The notes under the pieces were generated by a model. That model was not told the origin of the DNA and searched no databases. It saw nothing but the letters and a program-made list of their open reading frames with translations. The translations under genes were made by a program, and so were the position numbers. Positions 10,214 through 17,299 of a stretch of 46,174 bases of DNA are shown here, piece by piece (the first letter of the stretch is position 1; every line of letters begins with the position of its first letter). The stretch is from JACCXG01 sp963785755. GTDB lineage: Bacteria; Acidobacteriota; Vicinamibacteria; Vicinamibacterales; 2-12-FULL-66-21. The stretch covers positions 1-46,174 of the forward strand of contig CAWAXG010000004.1 of the NCBI GenBank assembly GCA_963785755.1, given 5' to 3'.

Positions 10214-10697
10214 ATGAAGAAAGCTGGCTGGCTCATGTTCACGGTGGCCCTCGTCGCATCGGTCGGCGCTGCGCAGCGTCCCGCCAAACCCACGGAACCC
10301 GCCGGCGCCGGCTGAGCAGGCGATCACGGTCTGGCGAACGGCGACGTGCGGATGCTGCGGCAAATGGGTCGATCATCTCAAGGCCGCCGGCTTCTCGCCG
10401 ACGGTGCACATCGTCCAGCGCGCCGAGGAGTCGCCGGCGACCAAGCAGATGCCGGCGTCGCTCCGTTCGTGCCACAGCGCCAGCCTCGAGGGTTACAACG
10501 TCGAGGGACATGTTCCGGCCGACGTGATCAAGCAGCTGCTGCGGGATCGTCCGAAGGTCGTGGGGATCGCGGTGCCGGGCATGCCCGCGGGTTCCCCCGG
10601 CATGGAGTCGCCGGCGCCCGTCACCTACGACGTGATCGCGTACGACGCCAGCGGGAAGACGTCGGTGTTCGCGACAAAGGGTCCGCAGCGCAAGTAG
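10214..10697 (+). CDS. DUF411 metal-binding protein (one frameshift)
   Basis: The ATG at 10214 opens a signal peptide (MKKAGWLMFTVALVASVGAA). Near 10305 the frame breaks in a GCCGGCGCCGGC stretch; the next frame continues AEQAITVWRTATCGCCGKWVDHL, which is the DUF411 metal motif Cys-X-Cys-Cys. The rest matches the family (SCHSASLEGYNVEGHVPADVIKQLL, GIAVPGMPAGSPGME). Repaired length is about 160 residues. DUF411 proteins are periplasmic and often lie near copper-handling genes. It is followed 24 bp later by a TonB-dependent receptor, suggesting a joint metal-uptake or metal-handling role, which is inference. Confidence 0.85.
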
Positions 10698-10721
10698 ACA
10701 TCGCCCGTCGCGACAGCCCGC

Positions 10722-12500
10722 ATGTGGTGGCTGCTCTTCGTCCCTTCGTCTCTTTGTGGGGGCACCCAGGAGGTCGTCGCGCAGCAGCCGCGGATTACCC
10801 AGACGGTCGTCGTCTCGGCGGCCACGCAGCCGGTTCCGCTCGACGCGCTCGCACGCGCGGTGGTCGTCATCACCCGCGACGAGATCAGCCGGCTGCCCTC
10901 ATGGTCGACGGCCGATCTGCTGCGCCTGGCTGGCGGCGTTGAAGTCCGCGCCCGCGGCGGCTTCGGCACGCAGACCGATTTCTCCATGCGCGGCGGAGGA
11001 TTCGGCCAGGTCCTCGTCCTCGTCGACGGCTTCCGGCTGAACGACAGTCAGTCGGGTCATCACAACGGCGACATTCCGATCGCCATCGATCAGATCGAGC
11101 GAATCGAGATTCTCCCGGGCACCGGCTCGTCCCTGTATGGGGCGGACGCCGTCACCGGCACCATCAACATCATCACCGGGACTCCGCCTCTCCGCGCGTC
11201 GATCGCCGGCGGTGAGCACGGGCTCGTGCGCGCGGCGGCCTCCGCCACCGTGTCACCGGGCGGTGTGACCACGTCGATTGCCGGATGGGGAACCCGAACA
11301 TCCGGCTTCATGTTCGATCGCGAGGTGGAGACTGGCGGCGCCTCCGTCCGCGCCGCGTTCACCCCGGCCCGTCAGGTGAGCGTGTCCCACCTGCGGAATG
11401 CCTTCGGAGCGAACGGCTTCTACGGGGCGTCGCCCTCGAAGGAGTGGACCGATCAGACGCTCGTCACCTTCGCGGACGCGATCGGCGCCGCCGCGCGCCG
11501 GGTCAGCGCGCGCGCCTCGTATCGCACGCATGGCGACCATTTTCTCTGGGACATCAATCGTCCCGGCTTCGCCGAGAACCGGCATCGCAGCCACGAGGTG
11601 ACCGCCGCCACCATGTTCAGGACGGGATCGGAACGGAACTGGGCGAGCGTCGGCGCGGAGATGGGGCTGGACTGGATCCGATCGAACAATCTCGGCGATC
11701 ACGCCTATCAACGGGTCGCCGCGCTCGTCGAAGTGCAGCGGGCGCTCGGCAGGCGGACGACGATCTATCCCGGGCTGCGCTACGACTACTACTCGACGTT
11801 CGGCGGCAGCTGGAGCCCGTCCATCGCCACGGTCGTCGCGCTGACGCGATCCGTCCGCGTGCGCGGGAGCGCCGGGCGGGCATTTCGCATCCCGACGTTC
11901 ACCGAGCGCTATTACCGCGATCCGGCGCACCAGGCGCAGGCCGCGCTCGCGCCGGAACGAGCCTGGGGATTCGACGCCGGGATCGACTGGAGCGCGGGTC
12001 CGTGGACCGTGGCCGCCACACCATTCGCCCGCCGCGAGACCGACGTGATCGACTGGGTGCGCGCGATGCCTCAGGAGATGTGGCAGACCGCGAACATCCG
12101 GAACGTGAACACCCGCGGCGTCGAGACCAGCGTGACGCGAGCCTGGCGTGGCGGATTCCTGCGCGCGGAATACACGTGGATTGACTCGGACGCGCCATCG
12201 TTGACTCAGCTCTCGAAGTACGTCGCCGACTACGCCCGGCATTCGTTCGCCGGGTCCGTGGCGGCCACGATTCCACGCGCCGCCACGCTCGGCCTGCGCA
12301 GCGACTGCAAGCGCAAAATCGACGGCCGGTCGTACTGCGGTGTCGATCTGCGCGCCAGCCATCCCATCGGCGCCTTCGAGCTGTTCGTCGAGGCGGCCAA
12401 TGTCTTCAACGTGCGCTATCAGGAGATCAAGGGCGTGGACATGGCGCCGAGATGGCTCGCGGCCGGCGTCCGTGTGGGAAAGGACGCGGTGAACCGGTGA
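10722..12500 (+). CDS. TonB-dependent outer-membrane receptor
   Basis: 592 residues, uninterrupted. The plug domain is clear: VVVITRDEISRLPSWSTADLLRLAGGVEV, then the MRGGGFGQVLVLVDG motif and QIERIEILPGTGSSLYGADAVTGTINI. The beta-barrel with alternating aromatic strands runs to EAANVFNVRYQEIKG near the C-terminus. At 592 residues it is BtuB-sized rather than the very large SusC or carbohydrate type, and it lacks an N-terminal carboxypeptidase-like domain. The ligand is unknown; small metal chelates or corrinoids are typical of this size. The upstream DUF411 gene hints at a copper-related ligand. The GNAT gene overlaps its stop codon. Confidence 0.9.
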   Translation: MWWLLFVPSSLCGGTQEVVAQQPRITQTVVVSAATQPVPLDALARAVVVITRDEISRLPSWSTADLLRLAGGVEVRARGGFGTQTDFSMRGGGFGQVLVLVDGFRLNDSQSGHHNGDIPIAIDQIERIEILPGTGSSLYGADAVTGTINIITGTPPLRASIAGGEHGLVRAAASATVSPGGVTTSIAGWGTRTSGFMFDREVETGGASVRAAFTPARQVSVSHLRNAFGANGFYGASPSKEWTDQTLVTFADAIGAAARRVSARASYRTHGDHFLWDINRPGFAENRHRSHEVTAATMFRTGSERNWASVGAEMGLDWIRSNNLGDHAYQRVAALVEVQRALGRRTTIYPGLRYDYYSTFGGSWSPSIATVVALTRSVRVRGSAGRAFRIPTFTERYYRDPAHQAQAALAPERAWGFDAGIDWSAGPWTVAATPFARRETDVIDWVRAMPQEMWQTANIRNVNTRGVETSVTRAWRGGFLRAEYTWIDSDAPSLTQLSKYVADYARHSFAGSVAATIPRAATLGLRSDCKRKIDGRSYCGVDLRASHPIGAFELFVEAANVFNVRYQEIKGVDMAPRWLAAGVRVGKDAVNR

Positions 12501-12994
12501 GTCCACCCGAGGGGCTGCAGATCGAGCAGGCGACCGTCAACGACGTTCCGGTGATTCACGGATTGATCGAGGGACTGGCGAAGTTCGAGCGGCTCGAACA
12601 TCTGTTCGCCGCCGCGGAACGTGATCTCCACGACGCGCTGTTCGGCGAGCCGCGCGCGGCCGAAGCGGTGCTCGCGTGGCTCGACGGACGTCCGGTCGGC
12701 TACGCGCTGTGGTTCTACACCTACTCGACGTTTCTCGGGAAACGCGGGTTCTATCTCGAGGATCTGTTCGTCGTGCCCGAGGCTCGCGGGCGTGGGATCG
12801 GCCGCGCCCTGCTCGCGCATCTCGCGCGAATCGCGGTCACGCGCGGCTGCTGCCGGATCGACTGGGCGGTCTTGAACTGGAACGAGGCGGCCATCCGATT
12901 CTATCGATCACTCGGCGCCGCGCCGATCGATGAGTGGACGATCTATCGGCTGACCGACGACGCGCTCGGCGCGCTGGCCCACGCTGGCGAATGA
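12497..12994 (+). CDS. GNAT-family N-acetyltransferase
   Basis: 165 residues from a GTG at 12497 that overlaps the receptor's TGA. The GNAT core is intact: LEDLFVVPEARGRGIGRALLAHLARIA carries the acetyl-CoA-binding R-G-X-G-I-G loop, followed by WAVLNWNEAAIRFYRSLGAAP, the strand-5/helix-4 region. The N-terminal FERLEHLFAAAERDLHDALF and the GYALWFYTYSTFLG pattern are those of the spermidine/thialysine (diamine) acetyltransferase subgroup, so a small amine is a reasonable substrate guess. The tight overlap suggests co-translation with the receptor, although the two functions have no obvious link. Confidence 0.87.
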   Translation: MSPPEGLQIEQATVNDVPVIHGLIEGLAKFERLEHLFAAAERDLHDALFGEPRAAEAVLAWLDGRPVGYALWFYTYSTFLGKRGFYLEDLFVVPEARGRGIGRALLAHLARIAVTRGCCRIDWAVLNWNEAAIRFYRSLGAAPIDEWTIYRLTDDALGALAHAGE

Positions 12995-12999
12995 ATCCT

Positions 13000-13155
13000 G
13001 TCAACTCCCAACTCCCAACCTCCAACCTCCAAAGCGCGCTGGGTCGAACCAGCGGGATGAAAGACGCCACGACCTGCCCGGTTGCGCAACGTCTTTCACC
13101 CCGCTGGTACGAACGACTCCGTTTGGGAGTTGGGAGTTGGAGGTTGGGAGTTGAC
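13000..13155. repeat. Long hairpin of AACTCCC / AACCTCC heptamer words
   Basis: Arms 13000-13033 and 13122-13155 are inverted copies matching at 28 of 34 positions; mismatches arise because GGGAGTT and GGAGGTT words alternate in a different order. Inside is a second stem (CCAGCGGGATGAAAGAC against GTCTTTCACCCCGCTGG, 16 of 17). It separates two convergent genes and may act as a bidirectional terminator. Confidence 0.75.
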
Positions 13156-13173
13156 GATGTCCCTTTCGTCTGC

Positions 13174-14034
13174 CTACGACGAGCGCAGCTTCTTGTAGTT
13201 GTCGAGGCAGCGCTTGGCCATCGCCATTTCGCCGTCCGCGCCGGCGTGCTCCTGCTCGATCAGGTAGTACTCAATCCCGCCCACCGATTCGGCCGCCTGG
13301 AGGAGGCCCTTCCACGGCACGTCGCCCTCACCGAACGCGACGGCGTAGCCGCGGCCTTCGCCCTTGCCCCAGTCCTTCAAGTGGATGCTCTTGATGCGGC
13401 CCGGATTGCTCTTGATCCACGCGACGGTGTCGACGCCCACTTCGACCGCCGTTCCCGCGTCGAGCTGCAGCACGACTTCCTTCGGCGTGTTCGCGGCCAG
13501 GATATCCATGGGGCGCTTGCCGCCCTCGATCGGCCGCCACTCGGCCTGATGGTTGTGGAAGCCGGTCGCCATCCCTTCGCCGCGGAGTTTTTCCGACGCC
13601 GTCGCCAGCTGGGCGGCGAATCCCTTCCAGCCGTCTTCGCCGCTGACCTTCGGCGGGCTCGCAATAATGATGTATTTGCTGCCGATGGTCTTGTTCAGAT
13701 CGATGGCTTTCGCCAGATTGTCGGCGCTGATCGCCTGCGCGCCGTTGTGGGTTGACAGGCACTTGATGCCGAGGTCGTCCATCAGCTTCCGGATTTCCTT
13801 GGCCCGCTCGGGCGTCCACTCGAAGTACGGCGAATAGAACTCGACGACCTGATATCCCATCTTGGCGATGCCCCGTACCGTTCCGTCGAGGTCCTTCTTG
13901 AGCTCGCCGCGCACCGAATACAGCTCGATGCCTAGCGGGACGTTCTTGGATTGTGCGAACGCTGACGCCGCGAACGGCGCCGCACCGGCCATGGCAAGAA
14001 AGGCGCGTCGGGAGAGGGAAGTGAGGTTGTTCAT
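13174..14034 (-). CDS. Tat-exported sugar phosphate isomerase/epimerase-like TIM-barrel protein
   Basis: 286 residues from the ATG at 14034. The N-terminus is a twin-arginine signal (SLSRRAFLAMAGAAPFAASAFA). The mature part is an AP-endonuclease-2-like TIM barrel: LGIELYSVR, GYQVVEFY, LGIKCLSTHNG, GMATGFHNHQAEW, VLQLDAGTAVEVG, IKSIHLKDWGKG and YYLIEQEHA supply the conserved His/Asp/Glu metal ligands of the xylose-isomerase-like family. A longer TTG start at 14052 would displace the signal, so the ATG is preferred. Exported members of this family are common in Acidobacteriota and Planctomycetota, and substrates are rarely known. It may act with the divergent FAD oxidoreductase on a sugar-like compound. 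Confidence 0.87.
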   Translation of the reverse strand: MNNLTSLSRRAFLAMAGAAPFAASAFAQSKNVPLGIELYSVRGELKKDLDGTVRGIAKMGYQVVEFYSPYFEWTPERAKEIRKLMDDLGIKCLSTHNGAQAISADNLAKAIDLNKTIGSKYIIIASPPKVSGEDGWKGFAAQLATASEKLRGEGMATGFHNHQAEWRPIEGGKRPMDILAANTPKEVVLQLDAGTAVEVGVDTVAWIKSNPGRIKSIHLKDWGKGEGRGYAVAFGEGDVPWKGLLQAAESVGGIEYYLIEQEHAGADGEMAMAKRCLDNYKKLRSS

Positions 14035-14052
14035 GGGGGGACAGTAGCACAA

Positions 14053-14179
14053 GGGGCCTCACCCCGATCAAGATCGCGTTGGTTCAAGGGTTCAGGGGTT
14101 CAGGTTGCGCTTCGGGCTGCGCGCCGACGCAGTAACATCTCCGCTGAACGTCATGGCATCCGCCGTCTGGAGATAACGC
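14053..14179. promoter_or_regulatory. Divergent intergenic region with GTTCAAGG words
   Basis: Contains GGTTCAAGGGTTCAGGGGTTCAGG (about 14089-14112), three tandem copies of an eight-base word that reappears in the large hairpin at 15841-15999. GGAGATAAC before the ATG at 14180 is a good ribosome-binding site for the FAD oxidoreductase. Confidence 0.45.
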
Positions 14180-15970
14180 ATGCGCGTTCTGAAATCGATC
14201 TCGCTCACGCTGATGGTGGCGCTGCTTTCCGGCGCGCAATCAGTTCAGTACGACATCGTCATTTATGGCGCCACGTCCGCCGGCGTGATCGCGGCGGTTC
14301 AGGCGAAGAAGATGGGAAAGAGCGTGCTGGTGGTCGGTCCCGACACGCATCTGGGGGGCCTGTCCAGCGCCGGGCTGGGATTCACCGATACCGGCAACAA
14401 GGCGGTCATCGGCGGGCTGTCCCGCGAGTTCTACCACCGGATCTGGAGACACTACCAGGAGCCCGGCGCCTGGAAATGGCAGAAGCGCGAAGAGTACGGC
14501 AACAAGGGGCAGGGGACCGTCGCGATGGACGGCGAGCAGCGGACGATGTGGATCTTCGAGCCGCATGTGGCCGAGCGAGTTTTCGAGGAACTGGTCGCGG
14601 AACACAAGATCCCGGTCCATCGCGATCAGTGGCTCGACCGCGCGAAGGGCGTGAAGAAAGACGGCGCACGGGTCGCCGCGATCACGATGCGCAGCGGCAG
14701 GACCTACTCCGCGCGCATGTTCATCGACGCGACCTACGAAGGGGATCTGATGGCCGCGGCCGGCGTGCAGTACCACGTCGGCCGTGAGGCGCAGAGCACG
14801 TACGGCGAGAAGTGGAACGGCGTGCAGACGGGCGTACTCCACCATCGCCACCATTTCGGCGTGCTGAAGCAGCCGATCAGTCCGTATGTGATCCCGGGCG
14901 ATCCGAAGAGCGGCGTGCTGCCGCGCATCAGCACCGAGGCGCCGGGGGAGTTCGGGAGCGCCGACAAGAGGATCCAGGCGTACTGCTACCGCTATTGCGT
15001 CACCGATCATCCGGACAACCGCATCCCGTTTCCCAGGCCAGAGGGCTACGATCCGAAGCAGTACCAGCTCCTGCTGCGCGTCTTCGAGGCGGGCTGGCGG
15101 GAGACGTTCCAGAAATTCGATCCGATTCCCAACCGCAAGACCGACAGCAACAATCACGGGCCTTTCAGCACCGACAACATCGGGTTCAGCTACGACTATC
15201 CCGAGGCGTCGTACGAACGTCGCCGGGAGATCCTGAAGGAGCACGAGACCTACCAGAAGGGATGGCTCTATTTCATCGCCAACGATCCGCGCGTGCCAAA
15301 AGACGTGCAGGAGCAGATGCGCCGGTGGGGGCTGCCGAAGGACGAGTTCACGGACAACGGCGGCTGGCCGCACCAGATCTACGTGCGTGAGGCTCGCCGG
15401 ATGATCGGCACGTTCGTCATGACCGAGCACGAGCTGCTCAAGCAGCGTCCGACGCCTGGCTCGGTCGGGATGGGGTCGTACACGATCGATTCGCACAACG
15501 TGCAGCGCTACATCACGCCTGACGGGAGCGTCCAGAACGAAGGCGACATCGGGGTGCCGACCAACGGCCCCTACGAGATTGCCTACGGTGCGCTGGTGCC
15601 GAAGCGAGGTCAGGCGGACAACCTGATCGTGCCGATCTGCGTCTCGAGCTCGCACATCGCGTTCGGATCGATCCGCATGGAGCCCGTGTTCATGGTCCTC
15701 GGCCAGTCGGCGGCGACGGCCGCGGTCATGGCGATCGATGGCGGGCTGGCGGTGCAGGACGTCCCGTACCCGGCGCTGCGCGAGCGGTTGCTGAAGGACG
15801 GGCAGGTGCTGGATTACGCGGGAAATAGACGTAACGCTGGTCGGTTCAAGGGTTCAGATGTTCAAGGGTTCAGAGGTGCAGGTTCAGAAGTTCGAGGGTT
15901 CAAGAGTTCGAGTAGGTTCAAGAGTTCAGCGAACTCCTGCACCCTTGAACTCTTGAACCCGAACCCGTGA
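14180..15970 (+). CDS. FAD-dependent oxidoreductase (FAD_oxidored family), exported
   Basis: 596 residues. A short signal peptide (MRVLKSISLTLMVALLSGAQS) precedes a Rossmann FAD site, YDIVIYGATSAGVIAAVQA, and LGGLSSAGLGFTD. The conserved blocks of this large secreted flavoprotein family follow: RMFIDATYEGDLMAAAGV, DNRIPFPRPEGYD, GSYTIDSHNVQRY and SSSHIAFGSIRMEPVFMVLGQSAATAA. The native protein seems to end about residue 555 (AGNRRNAG). The last 40 or so residues are encoded by a GTTCAAGG-type repeat arm and are low-complexity Ser/Gly/Phe, so they are unlikely to be part of the fold. A strong ribosome-binding site lies upstream. Confidence 0.88.
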   Translation: MRVLKSISLTLMVALLSGAQSVQYDIVIYGATSAGVIAAVQAKKMGKSVLVVGPDTHLGGLSSAGLGFTDTGNKAVIGGLSREFYHRIWRHYQEPGAWKWQKREEYGNKGQGTVAMDGEQRTMWIFEPHVAERVFEELVAEHKIPVHRDQWLDRAKGVKKDGARVAAITMRSGRTYSARMFIDATYEGDLMAAAGVQYHVGREAQSTYGEKWNGVQTGVLHHRHHFGVLKQPISPYVIPGDPKSGVLPRISTEAPGEFGSADKRIQAYCYRYCVTDHPDNRIPFPRPEGYDPKQYQLLLRVFEAGWRETFQKFDPIPNRKTDSNNHGPFSTDNIGFSYDYPEASYERRREILKEHETYQKGWLYFIANDPRVPKDVQEQMRRWGLPKDEFTDNGGWPHQIYVREARRMIGTFVMTEHELLKQRPTPGSVGMGSYTIDSHNVQRYITPDGSVQNEGDIGVPTNGPYEIAYGALVPKRGQADNLIVPICVSSSHIAFGSIRMEPVFMVLGQSAATAAVMAIDGGLAVQDVPYPALRERLLKDGQVLDYAGNRRNAGRFKGSDVQGFRGAGSEVRGFKSSSRFKSSANSCTLELLNPNP

Positions 15971-15999
15971 ACCGCTGAACCCCTGAACCCTTGAACCGA
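15841..15999. repeat. Long hairpin of GTTCAAGG/GTTCAGG words overlapping a gene end
   Basis: The first 17 bases (15841-15857) are a perfect reverse complement of the last 17 (15983-15999). Between them the left half repeats GTTCAAG/GTTCAGA words and the right half repeats their complements. It lies between convergent genes and includes the stop codon of the FAD oxidoreductase. Confidence 0.8.
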
Positions 16000-16000
16000 C

Positions 16001-16648
16001 TCAGTATCGTCGTTTCGTCTGTCTCATGAGATCGAACTTGGCCGTGTCCGCGACCGCCATGACCGCCATCACTCCCGCCTGCACCGGATCGCTGACGACC
16101 AGATCTGCCGCGTCGGGCACGCTGCCGGCCATGTTGAGGGAGATCACCGGGAGGCCCAGCTTGCGGACGTCCTCGACGGCGGTCGTGATGTCTCCGCCCA
16201 TGATCGATCCGGCGAGCACGAGCAGCTTGACGCGCGGCAGCCGCGCGGCGGCGCGAACCGCGGCGGCCAGTTCGTGTTCGCCGACGAGCGGAATCGTGTC
16301 GATGGAAATCCGCTCGCCCCGGATGTTGTGCCGGTCCGCTTCGGCGATCGCGCCCATCGCCACCATGCCGACCTGCGCGCCGCCGCCCATCACGATGATG
16401 CGCTTGCCGTAGATCTTGCCGAACGTCGGCGTCTCCTCCGCGCGCGCCACCCCCTCGACCGCCCGAAGATCCGCCAGCACGCCGTCCGCCGTACCGCCGC
16501 CGAGCGTGAACTCGAGATAGATCTCGGAATGTTCACCGCTCTGGTGAATGTCCACGTACTTGATATCCGCCGCGTGGTCCGCCAGGACCTTCGAGACGCG
16601 GTACAACATGCCCGGCCGGTCTGAAACAGTAATCAAAATGGCAAACAT
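16001..16648 (-). CDS. ACT-domain protein with DUF5612-like C-terminal domain
   Basis: 215 residues. Residues 1-75 are an ACT domain (MFAILITVSDRPGMLYRVSKVLADHAADIKYVDIH), a ligand-sensing fold normally binding amino acids. The C-terminal part (IIVMGGGAQVGMVAMGAIAEADRHNIRGE, LVLAGSIMGGDITTAVEDVRKLGLPVISLNMAGS) is a Rossmann-like domain that I associate with DUF5612, known with ACT domains in archaea and some bacteria. The function is not established. Its stop is two bases from a long hairpin, and its start faces a repeat-rich spacer and the PadR gene. Confidence 0.72.
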   Translation of the reverse strand: MFAILITVSDRPGMLYRVSKVLADHAADIKYVDIHQSGEHSEIYLEFTLGGGTADGVLADLRAVEGVARAEETPTFGKIYGKRIIVMGGGAQVGMVAMGAIAEADRHNIRGERISIDTIPLVGEHELAAAVRAAARLPRVKLLVLAGSIMGGDITTAVEDVRKLGLPVISLNMAGSVPDAADLVVSDPVQAGVMAVMAVADTAKFDLMRQTKRRY

Positions 16649-16949
16649 ACATCCTTATCCCTCATCCCTCATCCTGCTTTTACCCGGGGGACTTCGTCCC
16701 CCGGACCCCCTTTCACGCTCGCTCGCGGGGCCCCACTCGCCCCACTCCGCTCACGTGGCTCGTTCGCTCCGCTCACTCGCGAGGGATCCGCATCCCGATT
16801 TTGGATCCGGATCCGCATCTCATCATCCCGATCCCCGATCCCGACGCCCCCGCCCCAGTCCCGAGCTCCGAGACAAGCCCCGAGTCCCGAGTCCCCAGTC
16901 CCGACAAGGTTTTTGTCGCCGCCGGCCAACCATTCCCCGTCCAACTACG
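16649..16949. repeat. Repeat-rich spacer: CATCCCT words, 9-bp stem hairpin, GTGGCTCGTTCGC block, CGAGTCC words
   Basis: From left to right: CCCTCATCCCTCATCCT heptamers (16658-16675); a perfect 9-bp stem with TTC loop, CCGGGGGAC/GTCCCCCGG (16684-16704); a CGCTCGCGGGGCCCC and GTGGCTCGTTCGCTCCGCTCACTCGC block (to about 16781) like one at the far right of the window; GGATCC/GATCCCG words; and CCCCGAGTCCCGAGTCCCCAGTCCCGAC heptamers (about 16878-16905). No gene is supported. The in-frame upstream extension of PadR through here is translated repeat. Confidence 0.7.
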
Positions 16950-16964
16950 ACTAACGCTGTTAGT
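16950..16964 (+). promoter_or_regulatory. Probable PadR operator
   Basis: ACTAAC-GCT-TTAGT-type inverted repeat (ACTAACGCTGTTAGT), a perfect palindrome around one central base, ending 7 bases before the PadR ATG. The position is right for autorepression of the PadR/permease/kinase genes. Inferred from symmetry and place. Confidence 0.55.
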
Positions 16965-16971
16965 GGACACG

Positions 16972-17298
16972 ATGGCGAAAGACACACTGCAGAACTTCGA
17001 GCTCCACGTGCTGCTGGCCATGCTGCGCGAAGGGGATGAGACCTATAGTGTGCCGCTCGTGCTCGCGCTCGAACGGCGGATCGGCCGGTCGGTGTCGCAG
17101 GCGGCCGTGTTCATTGCCCTGAAACGGCTGGAACGAAAGGGGTTCGTGGCTTCGCGGCTCGATGAGCCGGCGAGCGGGCGGGCCCGCCGCTACTTCAACG
17201 TCACGAAGGAAGGGCTGGCGGCCGTCGAAGCGAACCGGATCGAGCACCTGCGGCTCTGGCGTGGCCTCGACCGCGTGCTCAGGACGCGGAAGGCCTGA
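16972..17298 (+). CDS. PadR-family transcriptional regulator
   Basis: 108 residues from the ATG at 16972. The winged helix is complete: TLQNFELHVLLAMLREGDETYSVPLVLALERRIGRSVSQAAVFIALKRLERKGFVASR, then the wing with RARRYFNVTKEGLAAV. It lacks the long C-terminal effector helices of large PadR proteins, as usual for the short subgroup that precedes ADOP permeases in Acidobacteriota. One base separates its stop from the permease start. It probably represses its own operon through the palindrome just upstream. Confidence 0.9.
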   Translation: MAKDTLQNFELHVLLAMLREGDETYSVPLVLALERRIGRSVSQAAVFIALKRLERKGFVASRLDEPASGRARRYFNVTKEGLAAVEANRIEHLRLWRGLDRVLRTRKA

Positions 17299-17299
17299 C

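Noticed and set aside
13000..13155. CRISPR-like repetitive sequence
   Set aside because: Units are 7 bases, contiguous and inverted between arms; there are no spacers and no cas genes.
16801..16971. PadR with a Pro/Asp-rich N-terminal extension
   Set aside because: The extension is translated GATCCCG/CGAGTCC repeat and crosses the probable operator; ATG at 16972 is the natural start.
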